Under the pieces are notes generated by a model. The model was given only the letters and a program-made list of their open reading frames with translations, did not search any database and had not been told where the DNA came from. 64,000 nt of DNA, from positions 49,302,274 through 49,366,273 of the forward strand of contig CM043942.1 in NCBI GenBank assembly GCA_014529385.2, read 5' to 3'. A program made the position numbers and the translations under genes. The stretch's first letter is position 1. Every line of letters starts with the position of its first letter. This document shows, one piece after another, positions 11,431 through 22,174 of this stretch. Source of the DNA: Adiantum capillus-veneris (lineage: Eukaryota; Streptophyta; Polypodiopsida; Polypodiales; Pteridaceae).

Positions 11431-11982
11431 TCAACAGTGAACAAGCATGGTGCCCATCATAGTGGTATACCACCACCTCCGTGAACTCTTTGGAGCTGAG
11501 AGGAAGCCTCTGCAGATTGTGTTAATGTCTAGAGGATTTACTATCTCTCTTGGGCTCATTGCACCAATGCTAGCTTTGATCTTTGGTGGGCATTTGACTT
11601 TGGTGTGCCCCACCTCATTGCTGCTAAAGCATCAATTTTTATTTTGCGCTTTAATGTGGATCTCTTTTTTTGGATTTTAGACTCTCTCTCTCTATTTTTT
11701 TTTTCTAATGTGGTCACGATTTTTTAGTCCAATGACCACCCTGACAAGCCTAGTCCGTACTCTCCTCTTGCCTCTCACTACAAAATCCCTTTCTTTGCAA
11801 CCTTGACCCTTTTCTTTTTCTATCCCCAGCCCTACTTGCCCGATCTTGCGCACCACGATGCTTGATATCATCATAGATTTGTGCATATTTAATTGGCTCA
11901 GGTAAGTCTTCAGACTTAAGAGGCTCCATGTACTCAAGATAATCATTTGTGTGTCATAAAAACTAATATTCAACTTTCCCAA
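11431..11982 (-). pseudogene. Gypsy gag C-terminus with damaged zinc knuckle
   Basis: Frames at 11692-11982 and 11431-11613 cover a basic, Lys/Arg-rich gag tail followed by a zinc knuckle around 11590-11640. The knuckle reads C-x2-S-x4-H-x4-C (VGHTKVKCP at its end), with the second Cys replaced by Ser, and is preceded by a stop. Gag would package element RNA. Confidence 0.55.
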
Positions 11983-13529
11983 CTGATATTCTCACGTTAA
12001 ACTGATCATTTAATATGGGAAGATAAAAGGGAACAAGAGTTAGAATATTAAATATGTGATGCTAGACCTGTCTTAGCAGAAGGGGACCAAGAGGAGAGAT
12101 ATTATCTCTCATTAGGGGTCCAAAAGGAGATAGTATACCAAAGAGCAATGTGCACCTAACGAAGATTTGAAAGACTTTAGGTTAAGCTTCATTAAAACCT
12201 CCAAAGGTTAGTGTTAAAAACCTTAGGCCTAGGACCATTAGGTGGGAACTATGCCCAACTTTGAGGTGCTTCACAAAAGTCAACAAAGTTCCTACAAAGG
12301 AGGGGGCGAGCTCTTTTGGTAGGGGGATGAGAGAGAACACGCACACACACCTTGTCTAGACTCACCCAAGACAAAGAGACATAAAGGACACATGTCAGAC
12401 CCCCAGCTATGTTTCCCATAATTAAGCCTGAATCCTATTGGATGGCCTATAGGAAGGACCAATGAGAATTAAGCTTGAGTAAATCAAGCTTAAACAATTT
12501 AGAAAAGCTTATTAAAAGAAATAACAATTAAGAACCCCTAAGTTCCTATTGGACAATCTACCAAGGGGTCCAATAAGAATTAAGAAACCCATAAGCAATC
12601 TTAATTTTCTATTGGCAAGTCGACCTAGAAGACCAATAAGAATTTAGCTTCATTTAAATAATGATCTAATCTCTCTCCCAAAGAGGAAAAGAAGGAAACT
12701 TGTCAAAATGCTACACCCCTTGCTTGTTATGTTGCAAACCATTGATTGGCTAGGCCCTAGCATGGACCAATGGGGAGCAAGCTAGAGTTAGGAGAGAGAG
12801 AGAGGGGTGGAATAAGCTCACATTTTGACACACACACTCACACTCTCTCATGTGTTGAGCAAGAAACCCATCTCCTTCTCCAAGCTTGAGAAGTAGAGAG
12901 CCTACACCAACATCTCTTGGCTATGGAATGCAAATCCAAGCAAGATTCAAGCTTCAATGGCATGCTCATCTCCTCTACCATCTTCATTACTAATGCTAAG
13001 CTAAGCTCTAAGGGTAATCTATGGTAAGGAGAATACTTCTTTCTCATATGCTACATCTTCTTCCTTCACTCACCACCTGCCAACTCTCTCCACCTTTGAA
13101 GGTGTTTGAGATCTTGGGATTGAGGCCAGGGACAAGTTCTTGTTTATTGCAAGCAAGTTAATTGTTGTTTTGAGCATAATATTGGTGCATGAAGCTTTCC
13201 ATCTTCATGGCATCAAGAAGTTCTTAAGGAACACAAAGATTGTATTGTACCAAGTCTCTCTTTATGGGAGAACATATAATACAAAAGCCTTTTGGAGTGG
13301 GGACCGCCGGCTCCAAGTAAATCCGGTTTTTATTTGTTATCAATTTCTCTATCTCTCTCTCTTTTACAAGTATTCTTATGCCAAGCTAACTAGGTGTAAT
13401 AATTGTGTAATAGTTGTGTTGCTATCTTCAACCAAGCACTTTCTCTATCATCATTAGGGATTCTCTTTATGAAATGCTCACTACTATCACTTTAATTCCG
13501 CTACAATCAATGTTATTAATTCCGTTACA
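11954..13529 (+). mobile_element. 5' LTR of Gypsy family A, copy 1 (~1576 bp)
   Basis: The sequence aligns along its length with 32411-34154, starting at TCATAAAAACTAAT and ending GTTACA one base before the PBS. Shared landmarks are TTAAACTG-TCATTTAATATGGG near the start and CACCATCTTTGAAGG or similar near the last third. The LTR would carry promoter and polyadenylation signals. The left boundary is set by where similarity to the second copy begins, not by a TG dinucleotide or a target duplication, so it may be off by tens of bases. Confidence 0.75.
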
Positions 13530-13530
13530 T

Positions 13531-13542
13531 TGGTATTAGAGC
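13531..13542 (+). other. Primer-binding site, Gypsy family A copy 1
   Basis: TGGTATTAGAGC differs by one base from the plant initiator tRNA-Met site and lies 1 nt after the LTR end. The other copies of this family (28295-28306 and 34156-34167) have the exact TGGTATCAGAGC with the same 1-nt spacer. Confidence 0.85.
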
Positions 13543-13647
13543 TATCAGTTTCTCTTTTCTTGCTTAAGAGGAGAGGTCCTTAACCTTATTACAAAAGGTT
13601 TTGAAGTTTCCAAAGAACAAGTTAGCATACACACAAATTCTATTAGC

Positions 13648-14432
13648 ATGGCTGACAATAATAAAGAGAGTAGAATGAATATTGATGACTTTGATTTTTC
13701 ACATGAAGGTGCTACTAATTATGCCTCTATGCTTGTGAATTATCTTGTCACTAGGCTACAACAAGCTATGGGCAACCCCGCTCTACAAGGTGAAGTTGTC
13801 CAACAATTTCACACCCATGGGATTCTCCAAACTTCCCAAGAAGAAGAGAGAGACTTCCAAAAGAAGACTCTCCGGTGAGAGAAGAGGAGGAACCATACAA
13901 AAGAGAAAGAAGTGAGTCTCCAAACCCTTCAAAAGATGTGGCTCCACGAAGACGACGGTCATGAAGATCTCCAGCTCCTTCCAAGAGGAAAATATCGCCG
14001 CATAGTCCTGCTCCTCGTAATCCCAAGAACGAAGAGAGGAATCAAAAGAAGAAAAATGATAGAAAGAGGTCGCCCTCTTCATCACCTTCTTCCTTGGAGA
14101 GAAAGAGGTCACCCTCTTCTTTAGCTTCATCACCTTCCTCTTCTTCTGATGAAAGTAGATTCTTATCCCCCAAAGAGCCTAAAAGGAGAGAGCATCAAAA
14201 GTTTTATGTTGCTTGGGAAAGGTCCAACAAGCTCAAGAAATTCAAACAGGGAGGAAAGAACATCTCTTTTCTCACCTATGATGGCACCTTTGGTGCTATG
14301 GACAAAGTCTTGGCCTTTATCCAGCAATTTGATGCAGCCTTTGGAGATGAGGGCTTCACGAAGTCCTCTAAACTACGACATGTAGCTATACATTTTCAAA
14401 AGTCCGCCAGACAATGGTGGGCTTGTCTATGA
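13648..14432 (+). pseudogene. Gypsy family A gag (capsid retained)
   Basis: The ATG at 13648 opens MADNNKESRMNIDDFDF, matching the start at 28735 of the second copy. The frame breaks at 13878. A second frame at 14094-14432 carries the capsid region, with FLTYDGTFGAMDKVLAF and a QKSARQWWA end typical of retrotransposon gag. A zinc knuckle is missing: capsid sequence passes within about 20 nt into protease sequence. The start is chosen from conservation with the other copy and its position 106 nt after the PBS. Confidence 0.75.
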
Positions 14433-15240
14433 GCTACGGACAACTTCATATCAATGGAGTTGGCCACCAAATCAGGCATACAAGCCCATGAGATGGGAAA
14501 CACTGTCAAGGTCGATGGGGATTTCAAGGGGAAAGATGCCTCCATCACTCCCTTGATTGAAAAATTGAGGCTTCATGTCCAAAGCTACATCAACAAAGAG
14601 GACTTATTCATCTCCCCTCTCAAGCACGAGGATGTCATCTTATGGGCCCCATGGTTTACTCACATGGTTGCCAATATGAAGTTCCTTGAAAGGAGAATAT
14701 ATTTCAAGTATAGGAAAAAAGACATGTACATAGATACTAATGACTCGGGTAACACTATATCCCTTGTAAATATTTCTGCTTTTGATAAGTCAATAAAAAG
14801 CTCAATTTTTGTGAACATGATTTTTGTTAAGGAATCTGTAAGTGATCCTAATGCTTTACTAAATAAAAATGGTGGGAATCAAGAGAAATTAGAGTTGTCT
14901 CATTTTCTAAATGAATTCCAAGATGTTTTTTTTATTAATGATATCTTTGGAGAGTTACCTCCAAAATGAGAGGAGGATGATCAGGCAATAGAGCTTCTAC
15001 CTAGAAGCTCACTACCTAATAAACCTCTTCATCGAGTTTCACAAGCTCAACAATAGATCATGAGGCAAGTGCATGAAATGGTAGAAAAGGGATGGTGATA
15101 CCTAGTTCCTCTCCATTTTGTTCATCAGTCCTTTTAGTACAAAAGAAAGATGACATGTATTGCATGTGTGTTGCTTATAAAGCACTAAACAAGATCACTA
15201 TCAAGAATATATTTCTCGATGTCGTGCTATGGAATCTCCA
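14433..15240 (+). pseudogene. Gypsy family A protease and RT start, truncated
   Basis: The 171-residue frame at 14454-14969 corresponds to the retropepsin region and downstream linker of the second copy at 29830-30430 (shared LKHEDVIL-APWF and NEFQDVF/NGFQDVF segments). It begins just after where the catalytic D-x-G-S-T motif should be, so the active site is deleted. RT N-terminal sequence (YKALNKITIK) is visible near 15175-15210 in a broken frame, then similarity ends at about 15230, 130 bp before the Copia LTR. Confidence 0.7.
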
Positions 15241-15371
15241 TGGTAGGAACGAATGCTAGGAGATTTACTTTGTGACTTTTTATATACATAAGTACTTCCC
15301 ATAATGTAAATATATATGTAAGTATAATCTTTCTATCTCATCCTAGTATTTATGTCACGGGTAGTATATTC

Positions 15372-15694
15372 TGTAAAGAATGAGGATGCAAGAGAGCTAC
15401 ACAAGACAAGCACAAAGCACATAGAGATGGAAAGCTTCTTCTTCTTCTTTACAAAAAAGAGAGTACAAAAATGACTAAGTGCTAAAGCTGAAAAGTAGCA
15501 CATATGTACATGCGGTCACTGAGTGTCAACTCGCTAGAAGCGTACTAGGCTGGCACTATAAGTGTAGTCCAGCTATAGAATCACTGGCAGAGATCCTCTG
15601 TGTCGGTCACCTAACGCGCCAGTGAGTAAATGCCGTAAGCGGCCAAGACCCGTAGTGGATGCCAGCTCAAGGTGTAGAGCTCGACATCTCAACA
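15372..15694 (-). mobile_element. Copia 3' LTR (323 bp)
   Basis: In minus orientation it runs TGTTGAGATGTC ... CATTCTTTACA, with TG/CA ends. It is nearly identical to 20318-20640; differences include C/T changes in the TAGAATCACT and GACCC(G/A)TAGTGG areas. It includes the last codons of the pol frame, which ends at 15667 inside the LTR. Confidence 0.95.
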
Positions 15695-16482
15695 CTCCCC
15701 CTCGAGCTCTGCATGTCGCAGAGTCCAAGCATAGTCCGGAAATGTCGAAGCTTCTCAACTCCGAGGACCTTGGTAAAGATATCCGCTATCTGCTCCTCTG
15801 TGCTGACGTAGACCAAGTCGATGTCGCCCGCCAACACTCGCTCTCGAACGTAGTGGTAATGGACCTCTATGTGTTTGGTCCTGGCATGGAACACTGGGTT
15901 CCTAGCCAACTGCATGCTGCTGAGGTTGTCACAATGGATGAAAATCTGCTGGTCCACGTGCACTCCCAAGTCCTCAAGTAATGTGCGTAGCCAAGCTACC
16001 TCGCACGCCGCAACTGTTGCACCTCTGTACTCGGCCTCTGTGCTCGATAAAGCAACCGTAGGCTGCTTTTTGCTGCTCCAAGTAACAGCAGCACTCCCAA
16101 AAGAGAACATGAAGCCACTCGTAGATCTCCTATCAACAATGCTACCTGCCCAATCTGCATCTGTATACCCATACAATGCTAATGGTGCATCTGCTGCATA
16201 GAACAATGCGTAGTCAAGAGTCCCTTGCACATACCTAAGTGTGCATCGTACTCCATCCAAATGTGGCTTCCTCGGAAGTTGCATGAACTGACTCTCCAAA
16301 CCTACTGTGTAGCTCAAGTCTGGCCTCGTGATAGTCAAGTAGATTAGACTACCCACAATCTTCCTGTACATGTTGACATCCTCAACAACATCACCCTTCT
16401 CTGCACTCAGCTTTGCATTCACATCCAAGGGAATAGAAATTGGCTTACAATCAGCCATACCATACTTTGACAACATGTCCAA
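15667..16482 (-). pseudogene. Copia RT thumb and RNase H
   Basis: The frame begins in the RT C-terminal part (DMLSKYGMADCKPIS) and holds the Copia RNase H: GYTDADWAGSIVDRRSTSG with the first Asp, ALSSTEAEYRG with the Glu, IHCDNLSSMQLA with the next Asp, and a HIEVHYHYVRE segment near the end. The key acidic residues are visible. It is separated from the upstream RT frame by a one-base frameshift near 16500. The end lies inside the 3' LTR. Confidence 0.95.
15695..15703 (-). other. Copia polypurine tract
   Basis: The minus strand reads GAGGGGGAG immediately before the 3' LTR start TGTTGAG. This is the plus-strand DNA primer site for reverse transcription. Confidence 0.85.
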
Positions 16483-17258
16483 AGCATACTGTCTCTGTGA
16501 TAGCCATACACCTCTGGAGTCCTGATCACCTCAATGCCAAGAAAGTAGCGCAACTCGCCTAAATCTTTCATTTCAAACTCCTGTTTGAGAAGACCCTTCA
16601 CATGGTCAATCTCCATAGCATTGTCACCAACAATAATAAGGTCATCTACATATATGGTAATGACCACAATCCCCACATCACTCTCACGTACATAGAGTGA
16701 ATGATCAGCATGAGCTCTCCTAAAACCAATACTGACAAGATAATTGGCAATCCTGTCATACAATGCTCTAGAGCCCTGCTTCAAACCATACAAAGCTTTG
16801 AGAAGTCTGCATACATAATCTGGGTAACTTGGATCGACATAACCAGGTGGCTGATCCATATACACTTCCTCTTGCAACTCACCATTCAAGAAGGCATTCT
16901 TTACATCTATTTGATGCATAATCCATCCTCTAGATGCAGCCACTGCTATGACAGCTCTCACTGTCGTCATCTTTGCCACTGGAGCAAAGGTCTCCTCATA
17001 GTCTATGCCATACGTCTGTGCATAACCCTTTGCGACCAGCCTTGCCTTGTGACGCTCAATGTTACCATCAGCCTTATGCTTGGTTTTATACACCCATTTA
17101 CAGCCAATAACTTTCTTGCCACTTGGCAATGGCACCAACTCCCATGTGTCATTTGCTTCCAATGCAGCCATCTCTTCATTCATTGCATCATCCCAATGCA
17201 CATTTCCAACTGCATCCTCAAAACATGTGGGCTCCACATCCTGTATCACCTTAGCCAT
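16419..17258 (-). pseudogene. Copia reverse transcriptase
   Basis: Canonical Copia RT: NDTWELVPLPSGKKVIGCKW at the start, ARLVAKGYAQ, the palm-A segment QIDVKNAFLNGEL with catalytic Asp, LLKALYGLKQ, and the catalytic box IYVDDLIIVG. The segment is in the same frame as the integrase ORF upstream, from which it is separated only by a TAA at 17289-17291, so the Met at 17258 is not a real start. It ends by frameshift near 16500. Confidence 0.95.
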
Positions 17259-17288
17259 GTAGGCTTGGTGATGCGCTAGATACCCATC

Positions 17289-18665
17289 TTAAGTCAATTT
17301 CTGAACTGGATTTCTGACTCTATTAGATCTGCGCGGTCCTGGGTCACTCCTTTGCCCTCTAGCATCTTCTTGTACTTTCCTTACACCAGGTGTCCTGACA
17401 GCCGGAATTCCAAATTCCTCATCAAGACTTTGTTCAGAACCATCTGAATCCATGTCTACATGTGAAAAACCTGATGATGCATCAGCCATAAAGGGAGGTT
17501 CATCAACCTTTTCCTTTCCTTTTCGTGATACATTCCCTGTACCTGTTGGTGGAGTAACCTGCGTACGTAGTCTACCATTCCATGGTTTCTCAACAGAGCC
17601 ACGAGAAGAGGACTCTTGTGGTCCAATCAAAACCTGTGACTGTGGCCTCACATTTTGTACAACCACATCATCTTTTACATCAGCCCCAATAGTGCCATGT
17701 GCATTACTGTACCAGCTGCTCATCTCATCAAAGACTACATCTCTGCTCACTCGTAATTCTCGTGTAGTAGGATTGTAGCACTTGTACCCCTTTTGTTCAA
17801 GGGAATATCCCACAAGAATACATTTCTCTGCTTTAGGATCCAATTTCCTACGCAACTCATCTGGTACATGCACGTAAGCTATGCAGCCAAACACTTTCAA
17901 GTGTGCCAAATCAGGCTTTGTACCTGTAAACTTTTCCTCAGGTGTTACATCATGCACCGCAGCTGTAGGTGTCATGTTCATAATGTACACAGCTGTATTT
18001 ACAGCTTCAGCCCAGAAATGATGAGGCATGTTCTTCTCATTCATCAATGCACGTGCAACCTCTGCAATGTGCCTGTTTTTCCTTTCTGCGACCCCATTCT
18101 GCTGTGGAGTATATCTGCATGTAAACTGCCTGTGTATACCATGCATTCGCAGAAAATCTGAAAAAATCATTGGAGAAGTACTTCCCCTCCATCTGACCTC
18201 AATGTCTTGATTTGCATATCTGTCTCCTTCTCAATCATGACTTTGAAGTCTTGAAAGTGACCAACACTTCACTTTTGTTACGCATGAAGTAGACCCATAC
18301 TTTCCTTGTATGGTCATCAATGAAAGAGACATAATACCTGCAACCATGTATACTTGCAGTATCGGTTGGACCCCAACATCTGTGTGCCCCACTAATGTGC
18401 CTTTTACATACATTGCGCTCATGTGGAAATGAGCCCTTTGAAGTTTTCCAAACTGGCATGCTGCACAACTTTATGTACCATCCACCTTGAATTTGGGCAA
18501 TCTTTTTACAATTGTTTTGTATTGCATGCTGCGCAATCTCTGCTCATTGACATGGCCAATGCGTTTGTGCCAAATGTCAACATCAGCCACAACACCTGTG
18601 CCCTGTGCAAATAATGCAGCTTTTACCTCAGGCATGTCTACATTCAACGTAAACATTCTGCCCAC
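17289..18665 (-). pseudogene. Copia GAG-pre-integrase and integrase
   Basis: The 18471-18665 part has the pre-integrase zinc segment (DIWHKRIGHVNEQRLRSM). The integrase core follows in at least two frames: FIDDHTRKVWVYF (first Asp region) at 18235-18468, RSDGG (second Asp) near 18195, and PQQNGVAERKNRHI (Glu) in the long frame 17289-18170. The long frame continues through the C-terminal region with VFGCIAYVHVP to a TAA. All three catalytic acids are visible but at least two frameshifts separate them. Confidence 0.9.
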
Positions 18666-18698
18666 ACATTTTCCCTCTGTGATCAGCTTACAGCCATT

Positions 18699-19178
18699 CT
18701 AGAAATCTTCTACATAACAGCCATTTGGATTGAAGCGAACCTGCAAACCCTGCTCAACCATTTGTCCAACAGAAACAAGATTCTTTGTAATGTTTGGGAC
18801 ATGAAGTACATCTGCTAAGTACTTTGATTTCCCACTCTTTGTATTTAGAGGTATGTCCCCTACATGAGCAATGGGGTGAGCTGTGTCATCTCCTGTCTGC
18901 ACATAGCCTGACACATCTGGTTTGCGCATATCTCTAAACCACTCTCCACGAGACGTCATGTGATTAGAGGCACCTGAATCCACATACCAAACATCATCTT
19001 GGGTGGAATTCTCTGCAGTCATTGTATTCATTACATGTTGCATAACAAACATGCACTCGTTTTTGCTGTCATCTGCATCTCTGCTAGTAGATGCATAGTT
19101 GCCCTGTTCTCTCTTTCTACTTGCTTTTCCCTTTGGACAGTCACGTGACATGTGACCTCTTTCACCACAAGTCCAACA
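18699..19178 (-). pseudogene. Copia zinc knuckle and aspartic protease
   Basis: A perfect CCHC zinc knuckle (CWTCGERGHMSRDC) is encoded at 19137-19178. The protease motif YVDSGASNHMTS follows near 19000, with catalytic Asp. The frame ends at a TAG (18699-18701) in EDF-stop-NGCKL, in phase with the pre-integrase frame at 18665, so one nonsense codon separates them. The enzyme would process the polyprotein. Confidence 0.9.
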
Positions 19179-20004
19179 TTCTCTACTATCTGGAGTATGT
19201 TGCTGCCTGCTTGATCCTGCACCACGACCTCTTTGACTCCCCTGCCTTGAGACTGGTTTCCCCTGCCACCTGTATTGTTTTGATTTGATTGACCTTCCAG
19301 AAATTGGCCCCTACAACCCCTTGGGCCTCGACCACGACCTCTACCTCTACCTCTGTTGGAGTTAGAATAGAAGGCCTGTTCAGAATTATTTCTGCCATGA
19401 GAAGAAGATGTGTCAAGGTTCTTCTCCTCAAGAATAAGCATAGAAATCAAATCTTGGAACACGGGGATGTCGTCTCTTGTATTCATGGAAGACTGAAATG
19501 TACATACTCATCTCCTAGACCATCCAAGCATGCACGGACAATGTCATCATCTTCCACTGAGACTTTAATAGATCCAAGAGCCTCAATGATACTCTTGATC
19601 TTCAAGGCATAATCATTGATTGAGAGGTTGTTCCTCTTAACCTGATTTAGCTCCGACTTTAGTTGAAGCTTCCTGGCCTTGGTGTTCACCTCGAACACTC
19701 TGCCTAAGTTTCTCCATGCAATGGCGGGGGTTTCAGCATCCTGTAGATAGCCCATCATGCCATCTGTGATGCTCATAGACAGCCAATACATCACTTTGCT
19801 CTGGCCTTGTTGCCAGTCCCTCAAAGCTTTCCTTTGTTCTGCTGTAGCATTTGCCTCGGGAATCTCTGGTTCCTTTTCATTGTCTCCTTCTACATAGTCC
19901 CAATAACCTTTTCCTTTTAGGAAATTTGTTATTCTGAACTTCCATGCAGGGTAGTTATTTTTCTCAAGCTTCTCAGTAACAATCTGACTGAAACCGTCAG
20001 ACAT
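19031..20004 (-). pseudogene. Copia gag
   Basis: The ATG at 20002-20004 opens MSDGFSQIVTEKLEKNNYP, with the NYPAWKFRITNFLKG and LRDWQQGQSKVMYWL features of plant Copia gag, and KLQLKSELNQVKRNNLSINDY later. The frame stops at 19483 and continues from 19486 in another phase with a Gly/Arg/Asn-rich RNA-binding stretch (about 19300-19400). The start is supported by its position 301 nt inside the PBS and by family resemblance. Confidence 0.9.
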
Positions 20005-20304
20005 CTTGAAGCACTAAGACAAAATAGCTGCAATCTGCAAAAACCTGCAAATCTGTTGAACCTGCTATCGTGGTTCCTGTAATGCTTTCTACACTCAACG
20101 AGTGTCCACAATCAAGCGTACATACAACCACTGTACTTGTACAGTAAATCTCTGTATACTGCACTTTGGAGACCTGTTCAGAAACTTGTGCGAAAAACCC
20201 CTAAAATTTTGTTCGCTGTGCGAGGCGCCTTCGGCATCTGGTCGTGGATTGCGAACGAAGGGATTGTGATGCTCTTGCTCTCTTAGCCTCTCTTGCCTGC
20301 ACCA

Positions 20305-20317
20305 GGCTCTGATACCA
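20305..20317 (-). other. Copia primer-binding site
   Basis: The minus strand reads TGGTATCAGAGCC immediately after the 5' LTR end, with no spacer: a 13-nt match to the initiator tRNA-Met primer. Confidence 0.95.
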
Positions 20318-20640
20318 TGTAAAGAATGAGGATGCAAGAGAGCTACACAAGACAAGCACAAAGCACATAGAGATGGAAAGCTTCTTCTTCTTCTTTACAA
20401 AAAAGAGAGTACAAAAATGACTAAGTGCTAAAGCTGAAAAGTAGCACATATGTACATGCGGTCACTGAGTGTCAACTCGCTAGAAGCGTACTAGGCTGGC
20501 ACTATAAGTGTAGTCCAGCTGTAGAATCACTGGCAGAGATCCTCCGTGTCGGTCACCTAACGCGCCAGTGAGTAAATGCCGTAAGCGGCCAAGACCCATA
20601 GTGGATGCCAGCTCAAGGTGTAGAGCTCGACATCTCAACA
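20318..20640 (-). mobile_element. Copia 5' LTR (323 bp)
   Basis: Same length and TG/CA ends as the 15372-15694 copy. Its outer flank (20641-20654) is CTCCCCCGAGCTCT, almost the same as the internal sequence next to the other LTR (CTCCCCCTCGAGCTCT), which is unexpected for a simple insertion. Confidence 0.95.
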
Positions 20641-20654
20641 CTCCCCCGAGCTCT

Positions 20655-22174
20655 TTCGTTAAAAAGTATTATGGGAAAAAGCATCGACTACTGCATCTCT
20701 TTAACTTGGGGAAAAAAGCATTGGTTCTTTTTTTCTACTACCCCATGTCAACCCACACTTTATCTAGATTCTATATCTAGTGTGATTTTCAATATATATT
20801 TATTCTATGTATTTTATATATTTTTTTCATATTCTTTTTTTTATAGCTACTAGGAAGGTATCAAATCCTAGTAGGACACTACCTTGCATAATTTTCAAAG
20901 ATGCACTTATTTTAACGCATTATTGAGAGGATGCTTACAAAAATTTGTCAAGGATCAATGCCATGCTTTCATGTTTCATGAGGTGTCCATTGGAATCAAA
21001 TGGAATTCTAGGCTAAGGGGACCACAAGTAGACTTTTGTTGCCAAAAAGATACCCTATTTTGATGATTTTTTACACCTGGTTCTAATCCGAATTGGAAAA
21101 AGTATATAAAATGGGGGTCGTAGCATATGAGGTTAATTTTTTGCCTCCATTTTTATTTTTCTATTTTGAACCATGGTTGAGGAGATGTGCTCAATATGGT
21201 GGACCCCAGTCTACCCTCATCATGCAGGGACAGACCATTTCAAACTTTGCCACCTCCTGTTCACACTGGCTTCCCTTTCTTGTGTAACGCTTGGGGGTTA
21301 CCTTCACCTATTAAAAGGTGGCCTCGTCTTTCTCAAAAATAACCATTCATTAGAGAGTGAGAGGATTAATGCTTAATTGTACTTGGCCATCAACATAAAC
21401 CTACTTCCTCCACTTGGTCCTTGAGAGAGGCTAGCCAATCTTGTAAAAGCATTCATTTTAAGATAAACTCTAATCAAATGAGGGCTTGAATTTGGTGCAT
21501 CAATCAAGGCTTGAAGACTTTCCTCTTCTTCTCTCTCCGTCAAATTTGTGAATCACTCTCGAAGGGTTTGTCAAATAAGGCATTCAAGCAACAATACACC
21601 GCCAAAGCAACAAGCAACCTCCTTGAGAAGCCATGTTAACGCACAATGTGAGTGGCCATATCTTTGCACACAAACACTCTCACAAATCTCTCTCATTCTT
21701 AGAAGCTCATTCTCTTGACAATCTCTAGATTCTCCTTACTACAGGTACATCTCTCCCCGCAGTATCCTTATTGCCTACATGCAAGAATAGGGCTTGGGAG
21801 GGAAACTTCTCTTCTGTTCATCTCTCACTCCATCTATCTTCCTCTCTAACCATATATCTATCACTACATAATCCTCTATCTCTATCTCTCTAACTTCCTC
21901 ATATCATAGCTACATGCCATAACTAGATCCTTTTCTTTAAGTTTGTAATAGGACTTATTTCTGCAAAGATTTGCCATACCTTTTGATATAGAAAAAGAAA
22001 CATTCGATCATTTTAGAGTTTTTCCGCAATGTAGGGTTTTATTTTGATTGTTTCCATAAAGTTTCAAATTTTGATCCGGGACACCTTTTGGGAGGCAGTT
22101 TTGAGGGTGGTAGAGTCGGAATTTGGAAAAAATTTGTATGGAGAAAATGTAGTCCTAAACTTGAAGAAAACTCT
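20655..22174. other. Intergenic, promoter-like elements only
   Basis: No gene is supported. A TATA-like TATTAAAAGG occurs near 21308-21318 followed by pyrimidine-rich sequence, and a run of CTCTATCTC-type sequence lies at 21830-21900. It may be an old LTR, but no second copy is present to confirm it. Confidence 0.3.

Larger units (their letters stand above)
9819..11982 (-). mobile_element. Degenerate Ty3/Gypsy element, no integrase
   Basis: Gag zinc-knuckle, protease, RT and RNase H remnants occur in that order on the minus strand. Integrase is missing to the left, so the element is 3' truncated. The right side abuts the LTR of a plus-strand Gypsy at about 11954, which suggests one inserted into or next to the other. 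All domains carry breaks. Confidence 0.75.
15372..20640 (-). mobile_element. Near-complete Ty1/Copia element (5.27 kb)
   Basis: Two 323-bp LTRs, a PBS, a polypurine tract and gag, protease, integrase, RT and RNase H in Copia order are all present on the minus strand. The LTRs differ at only a few positions, which suggests fairly recent activity, but the coding region carries two in-frame stops and several frameshifts. No target-site duplication is visible: TATTC lies to the left and CTCCC to the right. The right flank instead repeats the element's own polypurine-tract sequence. Confidence 0.95.

Noticed and set aside
15622-15981. Plus-strand 119-residue frame across the Copia LTR
   Set aside because: It is antisense to the RNase H coding region and LTR; the minus frame carries all recognisable motifs.
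16701-17279. Plus-strand 192-residue frame
   Set aside because: Antisense shadow of the Copia reverse transcriptase frame, with no domain of its own.
17793-18161. Plus-strand 122-residue Cys-rich frame
   Set aside because: Antisense shadow of the Copia integrase.
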